Of a DNA stretch of 64,000 nt, positions 46,631 to 56,053 are shown in pieces. Both the position numbers and the translations under genes were made by a program. The stretch spans positions 2,604,001 to 2,668,000 of the forward strand of contig NZ_CP016761.1 in the NCBI RefSeq assembly GCF_001642935.1, read 5' to 3'. Origin of the DNA: Fictibacillus arsenicus (GTDB taxonomy: Bacteria; Bacillota; Bacilli; Bacillales; Fictibacillaceae). The notes below the pieces were generated by a model that had not been told where the DNA came from, searched no databases, and was given only the letters and a program-made list of their open reading frames with translations. Numbering within the stretch: the stretch's first letter is position 1; every line of letters begins with the position of its first letter.

Positions 46631-47782
46631 TTGATATATTTGGATTATGCAGCTACTACTCCTATGTCACAAAATGCGATTGAAGCTTATATCCATACTT
46701 CAAGAAATTACTTTGCAAATACAGAGAGTCTTCACGATAGAGGACTAGATGCGAAGGAACTATTAGAACATGCACGTACTGCTTTCGCAAAGGTGGTTGG
46801 CAAAAATTCTAACGGAATATATTTTACGGGTGGAGGATCAGATGGAAACTTTTTAGCTGTCACATCTTTAGCTTTTGGGTCAAAACAAAATGGAAGACAT
46901 ATCATCACATCTAATGTTGAGCATCCATCTGTCGATTACGCTCTCAAGTTTTTAGAGACCCAAGGGTTTGAAGTCACTCGGGTTCCTGTAGATTCATCAG
47001 GTAAAATTTGCATTGAACGAATAAAGGGAAATTTAAGACCTGATACTATATTAGCAACGATACAGCATGTAAACAGTGAAACGGGCATTACCCAAGATCT
47101 TAAATGCATGAGTGATTATTTTAAAAGAAACGATATTTTGTTTCACAGTGACTGTGTTCAATCTTTTTCAAAAATAGACAAAGACTATTTTAATTCCATA
47201 AACATAGATTCTTTTACTGTTTCAGCTCACAAAATCTATGGACCTAAAGGAACAGGAGCGGTATATATATCACCGGCAATCCACATATCCCCTCTTCTTT
47301 CTGGGGTCACTCATGAACGCGGATTTAGACCCGGAACAGTTGATCTCCCGTCTATCGTTTCTTTTGTGACAGCTGTTGAAGAATCTACTAATAATCAATC
47401 ATCACATTATGTTCAAGTAGCAGAAATGCGAAAACTGTTTATTTCGCTTATACTTAATAATAAAGAGATAATTTTAGAAGGAAGTTTGGAAGGTTCGCCC
47501 TATATACTCCCATTCAGAGTTAGAGGAATGGAAGGACAAATCGTGATGCAGGAACTAAGCAGGAGAAAGATTGCTGTTTCAACAGGATCAGCCTGCAAGA
47601 ATGGACTGCAATCCCCTTCTAGAACCTTGCTTGCTCTTGGCCGGACTGTAAGTGAGGCACATGGTCTTGTACGAGTTTCGTTAAGTCACCTTACAACTAC
47701 AGACGATATTTACACGCTCTGTAAAGCGTTGGATGAGATAACAAATCAATTTTCATCAGTTAGAGAGGTTGCATTAAAATGA
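46631..47782 (+). CDS. nifS: Cysteine desulfurase NifS (NAD pathway)
   Basis: 383-aa PLP desulfurase devoted to NadA cluster assembly in B. subtilis. IYLDYAATTPMS at the start, FTGGGSDGNFLAV cofactor region, PLP lysine in SAHKIYGPKGTGAVYI (near residue 197), and cysteine loop STGSACKNGLQSPS (near 320). The TTG at 46631 has GAGGTG 6 nt upstream; an in-frame GTG at 46622 overlaps that site and is less likely. Overlaps niaR by 4 bp. Confidence 0.93.
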   Translation: MIYLDYAATTPMSQNAIEAYIHTSRNYFANTESLHDRGLDAKELLEHARTAFAKVVGKNSNGIYFTGGGSDGNFLAVTSLAFGSKQNGRHIITSNVEHPSVDYALKFLETQGFEVTRVPVDSSGKICIERIKGNLRPDTILATIQHVNSETGITQDLKCMSDYFKRNDILFHSDCVQSFSKIDKDYFNSINIDSFTVSAHKIYGPKGTGAVYISPAIHISPLLSGVTHERGFRPGTVDLPSIVSFVTAVEESTNNQSSHYVQVAEMRKLFISLILNNKEIILEGSLEGSPYILPFRVRGMEGQIVMQELSRRKIAVSTGSACKNGLQSPSRTLLALGRTVSEAHGLVRVSLSHLTTTDDIYTLCKALDEITNQFSSVREVALK

Positions 47783-48309
47783 ATAAGGCAGAAAAATTAA
47801 AAGGCGATGATAGAAGAACACAGCTTATGAGTTGGCTAAAAGAATCTTCTGAGCCCTTGAGCGGCTCAGCACTAGCCGGAAAGACGAATGTCAGCAGACA
47901 AGTAATTGTGCAGGATATGTCCCTCTTAAAGGCGAGCGGTGAACCGATAATGGCAACTGCTCAAGGATATATTTACATGAAACCTGATAAGGGGCATTCA
48001 TTCACTTGTGTTGTTGCAGCTATTCATTCTCCTGAAGAAACCATCGAAGAATTGTACACAATCGTAGATCATGGAGTAACTGTTGAAGATGTAACCGTTG
48101 ATCACCCTGTTTACGGTGATATTAAAGCATCACTTAAGCTGTCAAATCGTAACGATGTAGAGGATTTAATGAATCGTCTAAAGGAAACGAAAGCTCCTCT
48201 TTTAAGTGAACTTACAGACGGGATACACATGCACACCTTATCTGCAGATTCTACAGAAAAATTAGACAAAGCATGCTTTGCATTGCGCAAAAAAGGATAT
48301 TTATTATAA
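47779..48309 (+). CDS. niaR: Niacin-responsive repressor NiaR (YrxA)
   Basis: 176 aa: N-terminal HTH_11 winged helix (LMSWLKESSEPLSGSALAGK, VSRQVIVQDMSLLKASG) and C-terminal 3H domain with the three conserved histidines visible in IVDHGVTVEDVTVDHPVYG and the TDGIHMHTLSA segment. Binds nicotinic acid and represses nadBCA and nifS-niaR, so it is probably autoregulated through the operator at 46559. Confidence 0.94.
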   Translation: MNKAEKLKGDDRRTQLMSWLKESSEPLSGSALAGKTNVSRQVIVQDMSLLKASGEPIMATAQGYIYMKPDKGHSFTCVVAAIHSPEETIEELYTIVDHGVTVEDVTVDHPVYGDIKASLKLSNRNDVEDLMNRLKETKAPLLSELTDGIHMHTLSADSTEKLDKACFALRKKGYLL

Positions 48310-48321
48310 AGCCAAACGAAC

Positions 48322-48357
48322 AGAAACCAGCAGCTTTACATCTGCTGGTTTCTTAAA
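48322..48357. terminator. Hairpin between niaR and pheB
   Basis: GAAACCAGCAG-CTTTACAT-CTGCTGGTTTC, in the convergent gap; T-runs are short on both sides, but it can serve both genes. Confidence 0.75.
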
Positions 48358-48358
48358 A

Positions 48359-48805
48359 TTAAGCTCCTGTTCCTACCACTTCAACTCTTTCAACAGTTTC
48401 CATTCGATTTAATGTTGCTAGTAAGTCTTTAATATCTCCTTGCAGCATATTCGTTTCGATCGTCAATGTAATGTGCGCGCGTCCTTGCAGGGGAATCGTT
48501 TGATTAATGGTCAATACATTGCATCCTTGTGAGGCAACGACAGTTAGAAGACTTGAGAGAGCACCGGATCTGTCTTCAAGATGGAGGGACAGTGTAATAA
48601 TTTTTTCTTTCACCATCGTATGAAACGGAAAAATTCCATCGCGATACTTATAAAAGGCACTGCGGCTTAATCCAACTTTTTCAGCAGCTTCAGCTACAGT
48701 TTTTACTTTACCGCGATCTAATAAAGATTTAGCCTCTAACGCTTTTTGCATGGATTCTGATAATACATCTTCTCTTACCATATAGTACTGTTTATCATTT
48801 TTCAT
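48359..48805 (-). CDS. pheB: ACT domain protein PheB
   Basis: 148 aa (UPF0735): N-terminal HTH-like stretch ([28 protein letters not shown]) and a C-terminal ACT domain ([25 protein letters not shown], residues 69-93). Role uncertain; linked to phenylalanine biosynthesis by its neighbour pheA in B. subtilis. Here pheA is missing between pheB and obg; two repeats occupy the gap. The ATG at 48805 has AGGAAATTCT-type weak spacing: GGAGGAAAT lies 8-10 nt upstream. Confidence 0.9.
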   Translation of the reverse strand: MKNDKQYYMVREDVLSESMQKALEAKSLLDRGKVKTVAEAAEKVGLSRSAFYKYRDGIFPFHTMVKEKIITLSLHLEDRSGALSSLLTVVASQGCNVLTINQTIPLQGRAHITLTIETNMLQGDIKDLLATLNRMETVERVEVVGTGA

Positions 48806-48930
48806 AAGAATTTCCTCCGGTGTAAATCTTACACTTATTATAATAAATACAAAAGAAAATGTCTATTCCACATGGACATATAAACAAAAGGAGAATTGTT
48901 GTTCTTTGATAAACTTCTTGCAAGCGATTA

Positions 48931-49140
48931 GTTGATCGGAGTGGAAGATGCGACTCCTGCATGCCAGACACCTGAATAACTTCTTGCAAGGCATACGACG
49001 AGGAACAAGCTTCGTAAGAATTGTTTGTAGACGCAGGAGCACACAAACTTCCTTAAATGTGAGACCTCTCATGGTACAAAAAGCACCGAGGGGCTTACCA
49101 CAAGCCAACGAAAAGCGAGTATCTTGTAGCGGAAATCTAC
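48931..49140 (-). repeat. Dispersed GC-rich repeat, copy R8 (long, diverged form)
   Basis: Reverse orientation. GTTGATCGGAGTGGAAG at left; GCGGAAATCTAC at right. Contains the extra module at about 48955-49042 (CTTGCAAGGCATACGACGAGG, GTAGACGCAGGAGCAC). The GGGGCGTGCGG segment has degenerated to CTTACCACAAGCCAACG, so this copy looks old. Confidence 0.88.
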
Positions 49141-49230
49141 CCTACTCTCACATGATTGGATTCTTTTTCAACCGCTCATTTACTAAATGATTTAGCTTTT
49201 GAACATTTTTTAAGTAAGCTTCTTCGCATG

Positions 49231-49362
49231 GTTGACCGGAGTGCAAGGTGCGAGACTCCTGCGGGATTAGCGGGACAGGTGAGACCCCTCATGGTGCAAA
49301 AAGCACCGAGGGGGCTCACCGCACGCCCCGCGGAAAGCGAGTACCTGGAACGGAGATCAACC
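49231..49362 (-). repeat. Dispersed GC-rich repeat, copy R9
   Basis: Reverse orientation, well conserved: GTTGACCGGAGTGCAAGG, GGGACAGGTGAGACCCCTC, inner hairpin GGTGC-AAAAA-GCACC, GGGGGCTCACCGCACGCC, GGAGATCAAC. Lies 90 bp from R8 in the same orientation, forming a pair upstream of pheB. Confidence 0.92.
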
Positions 49363-49388
49363 CTTCTAGAGAACAACCTAAAAGAAAA

Positions 49389-49416
49389 ACAGCCCTAGAT
49401 GAGGGCTGTCTTTTTT
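49389..49416 (-). terminator. Intrinsic terminator of spo0B-obg
   Basis: Minus-strand ACAGCCCTCATCTAGGGCTGT followed by TTTTTCTTTT; it overlaps the obg stop region. Confidence 0.85.
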
Positions 49417-50701
49417 AATCAATAAATTCAAATTCATATTTGAGAATTCGTACAACATCACCATGTTCTGCACCGCGATCTCTCAGTGCCTGGTCAACAC
49501 CTAGCGTACGCATTTGACGCGCAAAACGCTTAGTTGCTTCTTCTCTCGAGAAATCTGTCATCTTAAACAATTTCTCAATCTTCGGCCCATTAATAACAAA
49601 TATTCCAGCAGGATCACGAGTAATATAGAAACCTGCATCTTCTTTTTCGTGCTTATAAAGAACACGCTGCTGTTCAACCCCATCATCATGGATAAGAGGG
49701 AACTCAGGAGTAACTTCAAGAATATCTGCAGTTGTAAATAATACTTCACGAATTCCTTGGCGAGTAATGGCTGAAATAGGGAAAACTTTAACGTCGTCTC
49801 CTGCTTTTTCCTTAAATGCCTCTAGGTTTTCTTCCGCTCCAGGAATGTCCATCTTATTGGCAATCACAATCTGCGGACGTTCCATCAATCTCATGTTGTA
49901 TTGATTAAGCTCTTCATTGATCTTCACAAAATCCTCATATGGGTCTCTGCCTTCCATACCGGACATATCGATAACGTGAAGAATTACGCGTGTTCTTTCA
50001 ATATGACGCAGGAACTGATGTCCAAGTCCTACACCTTCATGAGCTCCTTCGATTAATCCCGGCAGATCAGCCATAACAAAGCTTCTGCCGTCCTCAACTG
50101 GTACAACTCCTAAATTAGGTGTGATTGTTGTAAAGTGATAAGCCGCAATTTTGGGTTTTGCTGCAGAAACGATAGATAAGAAAGTTGATTTTCCTACGCT
50201 AGGGAACCCAACAAGTCCAACGTCTGCTAAAACCTTTAATTCTAATGTTACTTCACGTTCTTCACCTGGTTCCCCATTTTCAGCAATTTCAGGTGCTGGG
50301 TTTGCAGGAGTCGCGAAACGAGTGTTGCCCCGGCCGCCTCGGCCGCCTTTTGCAATAATTGCTTGCTGCTTGTGATGTACTAAGTCAGCAATTGTTTCTC
50401 CCGTATTTGCATCCGTTACAACTGTTCCAGGAGGAACCTTTACGATCATATCGTTAGCCTTTTTTCCATGCATGCCTTTAGACATTCCATGTTCGCCTCG
50501 AGGTGCTTTAAAATGGCGGTTATAACGAAAATCCATCAGTGTACGAAGTCCTTCTTCCACTTCAAAGATAACGTTCGCGCCTTTTCCCCCATCACCACCG
50601 GCAGGACCGCCGTCTGGCACATATTTTTCGCGGCGGAATGCAACCATCCCATTACCGCCGTCACCAGCTTTTAAATAAATTTTGACCTGATCGACAAACA
50701 T
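49415..50701 (-). CDS. obg: GTPase ObgE
   Basis: Essential ribosome-assembly and stress-linked GTPase. N-terminal glycine-rich Obg fold ([20 protein letters not shown], residues 12-31), G1 [12 protein letters not shown] near 165, [12 protein letters not shown] switch II, NKMDIPG G4 near 283, and C-terminal OCT domain ([19 protein letters not shown]-like). 428 aa. 18 bp downstream of spo0B, matching B. subtilis, where Obg is needed for sporulation phosphorelay activity. Confidence 0.97.
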   Translation of the reverse strand: MFVDQVKIYLKAGDGGNGMVAFRREKYVPDGGPAGGDGGKGANVIFEVEEGLRTLMDFRYNRHFKAPRGEHGMSKGMHGKKANDMIVKVPPGTVVTDANTGETIADLVHHKQQAIIAKGGRGGRGNTRFATPANPAPEIAENGEPGEEREVTLELKVLADVGLVGFPSVGKSTFLSIVSAAKPKIAAYHFTTITPNLGVVPVEDGRSFVMADLPGLIEGAHEGVGLGHQFLRHIERTRVILHVIDMSGMEGRDPYEDFVKINEELNQYNMRLMERPQIVIANKMDIPGAEENLEAFKEKAGDDVKVFPISAITRQGIREVLFTTADILEVTPEFPLIHDDGVEQQRVLYKHEKEDAGFYITRDPAGIFVINGPKIEKLFKMTDFSREEATKRFARQMRTLGVDQALRDRGAEHGDVVRILKYEFEFID

Positions 50702-50719
50702 TTAATTCTCCTCCTTTCA

Positions 50720-51259
50720 TTAGGAAGTTAACTGAAATTCAAAATAACACTTATTCTCCTGAATATAGCTTTCGATGAGTGCCATGCTTTTATGTGTTGA
50801 AAAAATATTCTTCATTTTTTCGAGTGTATTCTCCTGATCGGAGAGATTACCCACAAATGTATAACTAACACGATGATCTTCAGGTTCGAATGTAACAGTA
50901 AGTGAGTATTCCTCATATCCCGAAATCGAATTGTTCAGCACATCGCATAACTCATCCGTTGTATGTAACAATTCATCTTCAAATAAACTAAAATCTCCGC
51001 TTTCACCTTTAACTTTTCCATACAATTTTACCGGATGCTTCAGCCAATTATAGGTTAGTAAGTACTCTGATAAATTCGGGGTCTTCAGGTTAGAGATTCT
51101 GGATTCTTCCCGGGATAATTCAATAACTTCATTCATTATCTCTTTTGCCCGCTCAGTGCGATCAAGAGACAGATTTGCTTTAATAAGCTGAAGCTGGTTT
51201 AGCCAGTCATGCCTGGCATGGCGCAAAAGATCGACAGTCGTCCATTTTTTTGACATCAT
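50720..51259 (-). CDS. spo0B: Sporulation initiation phosphotransferase Spo0B
   Basis: Moves phosphate from Spo0F to Spo0A. 179 aa. The phospho-acceptor histidine is in LLRHARHDWLNQLQLI (His about residue 17), followed by the helical hairpin dimerisation domain, and a degenerate kinase-like C-terminal domain (LLHTTDELCDVLNNSISGYEEY). The start is at tandem ATGs with GGAAG close upstream. TTTACA-18-TAAATT upstream may be its promoter. Confidence 0.9.
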   Translation of the reverse strand: MMSKKWTTVDLLRHARHDWLNQLQLIKANLSLDRTERAKEIMNEVIELSREESRISNLKTPNLSEYLLTYNWLKHPVKLYGKVKGESGDFSLFEDELLHTTDELCDVLNNSISGYEEYSLTVTFEPEDHRVSYTFVGNLSDQENTLEKMKNIFSTHKSMALIESYIQENKCYFEFQLTS

Positions 51260-51372
51260 CGCACTTCCAGCCTTTCCTTTTAATATGGCTATACCTTACA
51301 CCAACAAATTTAGCGCAGTACTCAAACTTTTGTAAATGCTAAAGAAAACTTGGCTTACTTTGCTATAATGCA

Positions 51373-51403
51373 AAGAAAAAACCCTAACCAATCTGGTTAG
51401 AGT
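51373..51403 (-). terminator. Intrinsic terminator of rplU-prp-rpmA
   Basis: Minus-strand CTCTAACC-AGATT-GGTTAGGG followed by TTTTTTC. Confidence 0.92.
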
Positions 51404-51416
51404 TTTTATCTCCCTC

Positions 51417-51707
51417 TTACGCTTCTTGCGCGATTGGGTAAACACTTACCTTTTTGCGGTCACGGCCATAACGCTCGAAACGAACGATTCCGTCAACCTT
51501 AGCAAATAGAGTGTCATCTCCGCCTTTACCAACGTTTGTACCAGGATAGATCTTAGTACCGCGTTGACGGTAAAGAATTGAACCACCAGAAACGAATTGT
51601 CCATCAGCACGCTTAGCGCCTAAACGCTTAGACTGTGAATCACGACCATTCTTTGTGCTACCTACCCCTTTTTTAGAGGCAAAGTATTGAAGGTTTAATT
51701 TAAGCAT
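51417..51707 (-). CDS. rpmA: 50S ribosomal protein L27
   Basis: 96 aa. Has the Firmicutes N-terminal extension [14 protein letters not shown], which Prp cleaves after the phenylalanine-alanine region to expose the mature N-terminus at the peptidyl transferase centre. AAGGAGGTG precedes the ATG at 51707. Overlaps prp by 8 bp, consistent with the two being made together. Confidence 0.97.
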   Translation of the reverse strand: MLKLNLQYFASKKGVGSTKNGRDSQSKRLGAKRADGQFVSGGSILYRQRGTKIYPGTNVGKGGDDTLFAKVDGIVRFERYGRDRKKVSVYPIAQEA

Positions 51708-52053
51708 TCGTTGCACCTCCTTCATGTTCAGTCAATTTTATATACTCACTGTATCCTTCTTCAATCGAAGCAAGAGATACAATCATGCCTTCCAAAAGCA
51801 ATTGCGTTTTTTGATAGGTCGAATCATCTAGATTATTCGGTACTTTGCACTTTAAAAATCCACCATCTTCATGAGTGGTCACTTCAGGCTCATAGCCGCA
51901 AAGTTTTTCAATAGCATTAATTGTACCGAACGACACGGCTGTTGCGGCTGCACAAACCAAATCCTGGCCATGTGGAGCAAAATCAGCGTGTCCATCCATC
52001 GAAAACGAAAGTATGTTTTGATTACTGTTTCTGAAAATAGAAACTGAAATCAT
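51700..52053 (-). CDS. prp: Ribosomal processing cysteine protease Prp (YsxB)
   Basis: 117 aa. Catalytic pair His22 ([10 protein letters not shown]) and Cys34 ([11 protein letters not shown]) at the positions known in the family. Cleaves the L27 leader peptide encoded immediately downstream. Lies between rplU (5 bp upstream) and rpmA, the standard arrangement. No strong ribosome binding site of its own, so coupling to rplU translation is likely. Confidence 0.95.
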   Translation of the reverse strand: MISVSIFRNSNQNILSFSMDGHADFAPHGQDLVCAAATAVSFGTINAIEKLCGYEPEVTTHEDGGFLKCKVPNNLDDSTYQKTQLLLEGMIVSLASIEEGYSEYIKLTEHEGGATNA

Positions 52054-52058
52054 GAGAA

Positions 52059-52367
52059 TTACCCGTTAATCTTGTCAATCACAACTTTTGTGTATGGTTG
52101 ACGGTGTCCTTGCTTACGGCGATAGTTCTTCTTCGCCTTAAACTTGTAGACAACGACCTTCTCGCCACGGCCATGTTTTTCAACTTTTGCCGTAACTGTA
52201 GCACCTTCAACTAAAGGAGCTCCTACTTTCAAGCTGTCTCCACCGACCATCAATACATCTTCGAATGTTACTGTTTCACCAGCTTCAACATCTAGTTTCT
52301 CAACATAGATTGCTTGACCTTCTTCAACTCGAACTTGCTTACCACCAGTTTGAATAATTGCGTACAT
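52059..52367 (-). CDS. rplU: 50S ribosomal protein L21
   Basis: 102 aa; [18 protein letters not shown] at the start and the C-terminal [15 protein letters not shown] typical of L21. ATG at 52367 has GAGGAGGTG about 7 nt upstream. First gene of rplU-prp-rpmA and preceded by an L21 leader RNA. Confidence 0.97.
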   Translation of the reverse strand: MYAIIQTGGKQVRVEEGQAIYVEKLDVEAGETVTFEDVLMVGGDSLKVGAPLVEGATVTAKVEKHGRGEKVVVYKFKAKKNYRRKQGHRQPYTKVVIDKING

Positions 52368-52374
52368 CAACGTG

Positions 52375-52470
52375 CACCTCCTCTTATACTCAGACTCGCC
52401 ATCCTAGGTGTATATAAAATACTTAAAACCTAGTCTGTGCGGTTGGAGCGGGTGCTCCAAACACTAACGA
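52375..52470 (-). promoter_or_regulatory. L21 leader RNA upstream of rplU
   Basis: Minus-strand structured leader: GTTTGGAGC-ACCC-GCTCCAACC hairpin, CCGCACAGACTAGGTTTTAAG, then ACCTAGGATGGCGAGTCTGAG, whose CCTAG and AGACT segments pair with the earlier CTAGG and AGTCT. This matches the Firmicutes L21 leader thought to mediate ribosomal-protein autoregulation. Confidence 0.85.
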
Positions 52471-52474
52471 AAAA

Positions 52475-52504
52475 AGTTTACCATGTTTGGGACTGCTGTG
52501 TCAA
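52475..52504 (-). promoter_or_regulatory. Promoter of rplU-prp-rpmA
   Basis: Minus-strand TTGACA, 18-nt spacer, TAAACT. The TGA in TTGACA is the stop codon of rng. Confidence 0.7.
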
Positions 52505-53967
52505 TCTGAAAATCGCTTTTTTAAATCATTCGCAGCGCCTGTCTGCCTAACAATAATTTCACGATTTATCGAACCAGGAGTCACAAATATCATGCTTCCG
52601 TACCTTTTCTCGATATAGGAGAGCTTGTCCGGATGATTTTGGAGCCATTCAGCAAAATATGGCGGAACTTCTAGCCAAATTGCTTCATCATCGTGATACT
52701 CATATTCCATAGCTATTCTTTCAAGCTCATAATAAAAGGTTTCCGGCCGCAGCTGGTGACTGTCCATAATATCGCTTCTTGGTTTTTCGGTAAGCGTTTC
52801 TAATAACGATGGCCGCTCTTTTTTTCTGGTTAGTTCAAAAAGCCCCATTTTTGTGAAGCCATACAAATTAATTGTTGAAGAATCTTTTTTGATTTCTTCT
52901 TTTAACGCAGAGAAGATCATGTCTTTGTCTGAATTTGTCTGCATAGTGATAAAGTCAATCACAATCATTCCCGCTAAATTGCGCAGCCGCAGCTGCTTCA
53001 TAATTTCTTTAGCAGCTAAAGCATTTGTCTCTGCCACGGTTTTTGACCGGTCTTTTTTTCCGGTAAATTTTCCAGTGTTCACATCAACAACTGTTAAAGC
53101 TTCTGTAACATTGAAATAAAGTGAAGCACCATTTTTTAGCCAAATATGAGGCAACAAGCTTTTTTGAATTTCTAAATCAATACCATACTTTTTAAAAATC
53201 GGTTCTTTTTCGTTATATAGCTTAACTTGAAAAGGTGTACGATACGTAGCTGCGTACTCTTTAATGTGTGAATAAGTGTCATGATCATCTACAATGATCT
53301 CTTCAACATTTGAATTAAGCCATCTTTCTAAAAAAGTATAATAAAATGACGGCCGGATAATTAAGCTTGGTGCTTTTACCCCCTCAGCCATTTTCAAGGC
53401 TTCTGAAAATTGTCTCTTTAAGCTTTTTAATTCCAGATTCATTTCGTTTTCAGGAAAAGTTTCGCAGTCAGTCCGGATAACCATTCCTTCTCTTTCACTG
53501 ACTTGTTCGGAACCCCACTTTAATAAAGTCTCACGCTCAGATTCTTTTATTTTTTTTGAAACCCCAATATGCGGAGTGTACGGGAAATATACGAGGAGAT
53601 GTCCTGTAAAAGATAGGAGGGCCGTAAGTTTCGCACCCTTATCGCCGCTTTCTTCTTTTGCTATTTGAACGAGGACAGATTCTCCTTCTTTAATCAAGCT
53701 AGAAATTGATATTTTCTTCTTATCTTCATTGGATAGCATCTGGAATGCAGGCAAATCATCTCTATGCAGAAATCCGTTCTTTTCCGTTCCTATATCTACA
53801 AAAACAGCCTGCATGCCTGGAAGCACTTTTTGGACTCTTCCTTTATATATACTCCCTGTTGAAGGCTTTTCATCTGGTCTCTGATAAGCGCATTCTACAA
53901 GTTTTCCGTTTTGAAGGAGCGCCGTTCTTTTTTCCAGGCCAGCCGCATTGATCACTACTTGTTGCAT
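52501..53967 (-). CDS. rng: Rne/Rng-family ribonuclease (RNase G type)
   Basis: Endoribonuclease for rRNA maturation and mRNA decay. 488 aa: N-terminal S1 domain (GSIYKGRVQKVLPGMQAVFVDI, near residue 37), central RNase H-like part, and catalytic aspartates in LTVVDVNTGKFTG (near 290) and AGMIVIDFITMQ (near 335). No long RNase E-type C-terminal scaffold, so RNase G-like. B. subtilis 168 lacks the gene; several other Bacillaceae have it beside rplU. Followed at once by the rplU promoter. Confidence 0.93.
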   Translation of the reverse strand: MQQVVINAAGLEKRTALLQNGKLVECAYQRPDEKPSTGSIYKGRVQKVLPGMQAVFVDIGTEKNGFLHRDDLPAFQMLSNEDKKKISISSLIKEGESVLVQIAKEESGDKGAKLTALLSFTGHLLVYFPYTPHIGVSKKIKESERETLLKWGSEQVSEREGMVIRTDCETFPENEMNLELKSLKRQFSEALKMAEGVKAPSLIIRPSFYYTFLERWLNSNVEEIIVDDHDTYSHIKEYAATYRTPFQVKLYNEKEPIFKKYGIDLEIQKSLLPHIWLKNGASLYFNVTEALTVVDVNTGKFTGKKDRSKTVAETNALAAKEIMKQLRLRNLAGMIVIDFITMQTNSDKDMIFSALKEEIKKDSSTINLYGFTKMGLFELTRKKERPSLLETLTEKPRSDIMDSHQLRPETFYYELERIAMEYEYHDDEAIWLEVPPYFAEWLQNHPDKLSYIEKRYGSMIFVTPGSINREIIVRQTGAANDLKKRFSD

Positions 53968-54008
53968 ATTTATTACACATCTCCCTGTCCATGCTTCATT
54001 TCTTTATT

Positions 54009-54860
54009 TTAACGAAAAACCTGGCCAATTGCACATTCAGGAGAATGATTATAAAAATAAGCTTCTAATAGTTCTTTTTCTTCTAAAGTAACCGGGTTAT
54101 GATCTTTAACAATTATGGAGTGTGAGATTCCTTTTATTAATCTGCTAGTGACATTGGATAATGGCATTGTTGGGGGTACGATCAGTGTACGAGTTCGTTT
54201 TGAGGGATTCTGCTGCATTTTGCTTAATAAAAAACGTATAAACACATAATGTCTTCTTTTCCATTCTAAAATATGCGCAACTAATAAAAAGGCACAAATA
54301 ACCCAGAGGTTTAAATGATTCGGCTGCAGATAGAGCTGCCATGCTCCCCCAGCTATTAAAAGGAATGCTGAGCAGATCAGAAATTGACGCTGTGCAAATT
54401 TAAAGGGCATCCACTTCGTAAATAACGCAAATGCAATCTTGCCGCCATCCAATGGCCAAATAGGCAATAAGTTAAAAGTGAATAAGGTGAAATTCAAAAG
54501 AAGGAACCAAGTAAAATCCTCAGGAGATATAATCCCCGTACTGTTAAGCATTAAAGCCAATCCAGTCATCCATACATGCTGCAGCGGCCCAAGTACAGCT
54601 ACCCAAATCTCCTCATGAAAGGGCCGTGTGCCGTGTTCTTCTACAACGGCAGCTCCACCAAAAGGAAGCAGATCAATTCTGGAAATTCTCCATTTAAAAA
54701 GATGGGCACCGGCAAAATGACCCATCTCATGTATAAGCACGACGGAAAACCATACGATAATTTCTCTAAAATGTCCTGTTAAAACAGCGCCGAAAATAAC
54801 AATCCAAAATGCCGGATTAACCTTTATTTTTCGGATAAATTGTACAATCAGGTTAATCAA
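54009..54860 (-). CDS. spoIVFB: Stage IV sporulation protein FB, site-2-type protease
   Basis: Intramembrane metalloprotease that processes pro-SigK in the mother cell. Zinc motif VLIHEMGHFAGAHLF (HEMGH, near residue 43) and LPIWPLDGGKIAFAL with the third ligand Asp (near 135). About six membrane segments and a C-terminal CBS-like region. The TTG at 54860 is preferred: AGGTGA lies 6 nt upstream; an in-frame TTG two codons earlier abuts that site. Its start overlaps the spoIVFA stop, so they are translationally coupled. 283 aa. Confidence 0.93.
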   Translation of the reverse strand: MINLIVQFIRKIKVNPAFWIVIFGAVLTGHFREIIVWFSVVLIHEMGHFAGAHLFKWRISRIDLLPFGGAAVVEEHGTRPFHEEIWVAVLGPLQHVWMTGLALMLNSTGIISPEDFTWFLLLNFTLFTFNLLPIWPLDGGKIAFALFTKWMPFKFAQRQFLICSAFLLIAGGAWQLYLQPNHLNLWVICAFLLVAHILEWKRRHYVFIRFLLSKMQQNPSKRTRTLIVPPTMPLSNVTSRLIKGISHSIIVKDHNPVTLEEKELLEAYFYNHSPECAIGQVFR

Positions 54861-55578
54861 TATCAATCACCTTGCTTGGATCAATGAAGCTCTTGTCTTT
54901 TTTTATTGCGAAATAAAACTTCCCTGTTTTACCACCGTCATTTTCTGAAACTTTCCCAAGCCGTGTTCCGCTTTCTACATAGTTATAAAGTTTAATGGAA
55001 TTATCGATTTCTTTCAGATCACCGTACCAGGATTCTTGTTCATCAGAATGCTGAATAATAACGGTATACCCGAGATCTTCTTTTTTACCCGCAAAAACAA
55101 TGTATCCGTCTTTTGCAGTTTCCACTGACTCTTCTTTGCTTCCTGTCTCTATCCATATTCCTTTACCATTAGAACTGAATGATTCATAAACTTTCCCATC
55201 AGCAGGAACAGCGTACACCTCACTTGTTTGTTCTGGTTCATTTTTAATCAATTTATCTTTTGGCAGCAAGGCTAGTGGTTTTCCAAATTGATTTTCATAC
55301 CAGTCTTTTGCGGCTGCAAAATGAAACTCGTCTTCATACACATGCTTGATAAAATTTTGAGCTTTAGCCGTTTGTTCACCATTATTTTTAAAGATAATCC
55401 CAACGATTAAGAATAAAATAATAGAAAACATCACTTGCATCAGTAAGGCATGACGGTTAAATAGAGGATGATTTTTCTCCGAGTCATCTCTGTTAATAGA
55501 CACACTTTTTTCTTTTGAAGATCCTTTTTTGGATAAGTTTCCATACTTTTTTCGGATTTCATCTGCTCTATTTTTCAT
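54853..55578 (-). CDS. spoIVFA: Stage IV sporulation protein FA, SpoIVFB regulator
   Basis: 241-aa bitopic protein that holds SpoIVFB inactive together with BofA. A charged cytoplasmic N-terminus, one membrane segment (LLMQVMFSIILFLIVGIIF, near residue 50), then an extracytoplasmic M23/LytM-like domain (VPADGKVYESFSSNGKGIWI, ... YVESGTRLGKV). The metallopeptidase histidines are not all present, as expected for a regulator. The ATG at 55578 follows TGGAGG. A weak SigE-like pair (CTCATAAC, 14 nt, CATAGGAT) lies upstream. Confidence 0.9.
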   Translation of the reverse strand: MKNRADEIRKKYGNLSKKGSSKEKSVSINRDDSEKNHPLFNRHALLMQVMFSIILFLIVGIIFKNNGEQTAKAQNFIKHVYEDEFHFAAAKDWYENQFGKPLALLPKDKLIKNEPEQTSEVYAVPADGKVYESFSSNGKGIWIETGSKEESVETAKDGYIVFAGKKEDLGYTVIIQHSDEQESWYGDLKEIDNSIKLYNYVESGTRLGKVSENDGGKTGKFYFAIKKDKSFIDPSKVIDID

Positions 55579-55675
55579 ACCCGTTCCTCCATTTTTTCTC
55601 ATATATATGTACATCCTATGACTTGTCCGCTGAAGTTATGAGTAAAATGAAATCTTAATGAGCGATTATTAGAGG

Positions 55676-55985
55676 AAGGCTGTTCCGTAAACTTTCTTGT
55701 GGTTTGAATAACAGAAGGAGTTGATTTCCTCTCCAGGATGCTCGCTTTCCGCGGGGCGTGCGATGAGCCAGGCGAAAGATATATAAAGTGCTGCTCCTGC
55801 GTCTACAAGAAAATCCTGCGAAGCAAGCATTCTCGTCGCATGCCATGCGAGACGAATACTTGGTAGCTGGCACGCTAGTCCCGCAGGACAAGGAAGGCTT
55901 CGACAGTGTTACATCGCACGAAGAAAATGTGATATTCATTTTCGAGGAGTCTCGCACCTTACGATCAAATAAATTTGTCAATGAA
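55676..55985 (+). repeat. Dispersed GC-rich repeat, copy R10 (longest form)
   Basis: Forward orientation; core 55720-55981, left end GGAAGGCTGTTCCGTAAAC plus TTTCTTG. It carries two extra modules: the tRNA-like-looking GC module at about 55791-55878 (also in R5, R7, R8, R11) and a second one at about 55885-55955 (GGACAAGGAAGGCTTCG ... CACGAAGAAAATGTGA ... TTTTCGAGGAGTCTCGC) shared with R12. Lies between minD and spoIVFA. Confidence 0.92.
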
Positions 55986-56022
55986 GAATAAGTACTATCC
56001 CAAAACAGCCATTTGAGACTAA

Positions 56023-56053
56023 AAGAAAAAGCACTAGCCTAAGCCAATGCTTT
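56023..56053 (-). terminator. Intrinsic terminator of mreBCD-minCD
   Basis: Minus-strand AAAGCATTGGC-TTA-GGCTAGTGCTTT followed by TTCTTTT, overlapping the minD stop codon. Confidence 0.85.
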
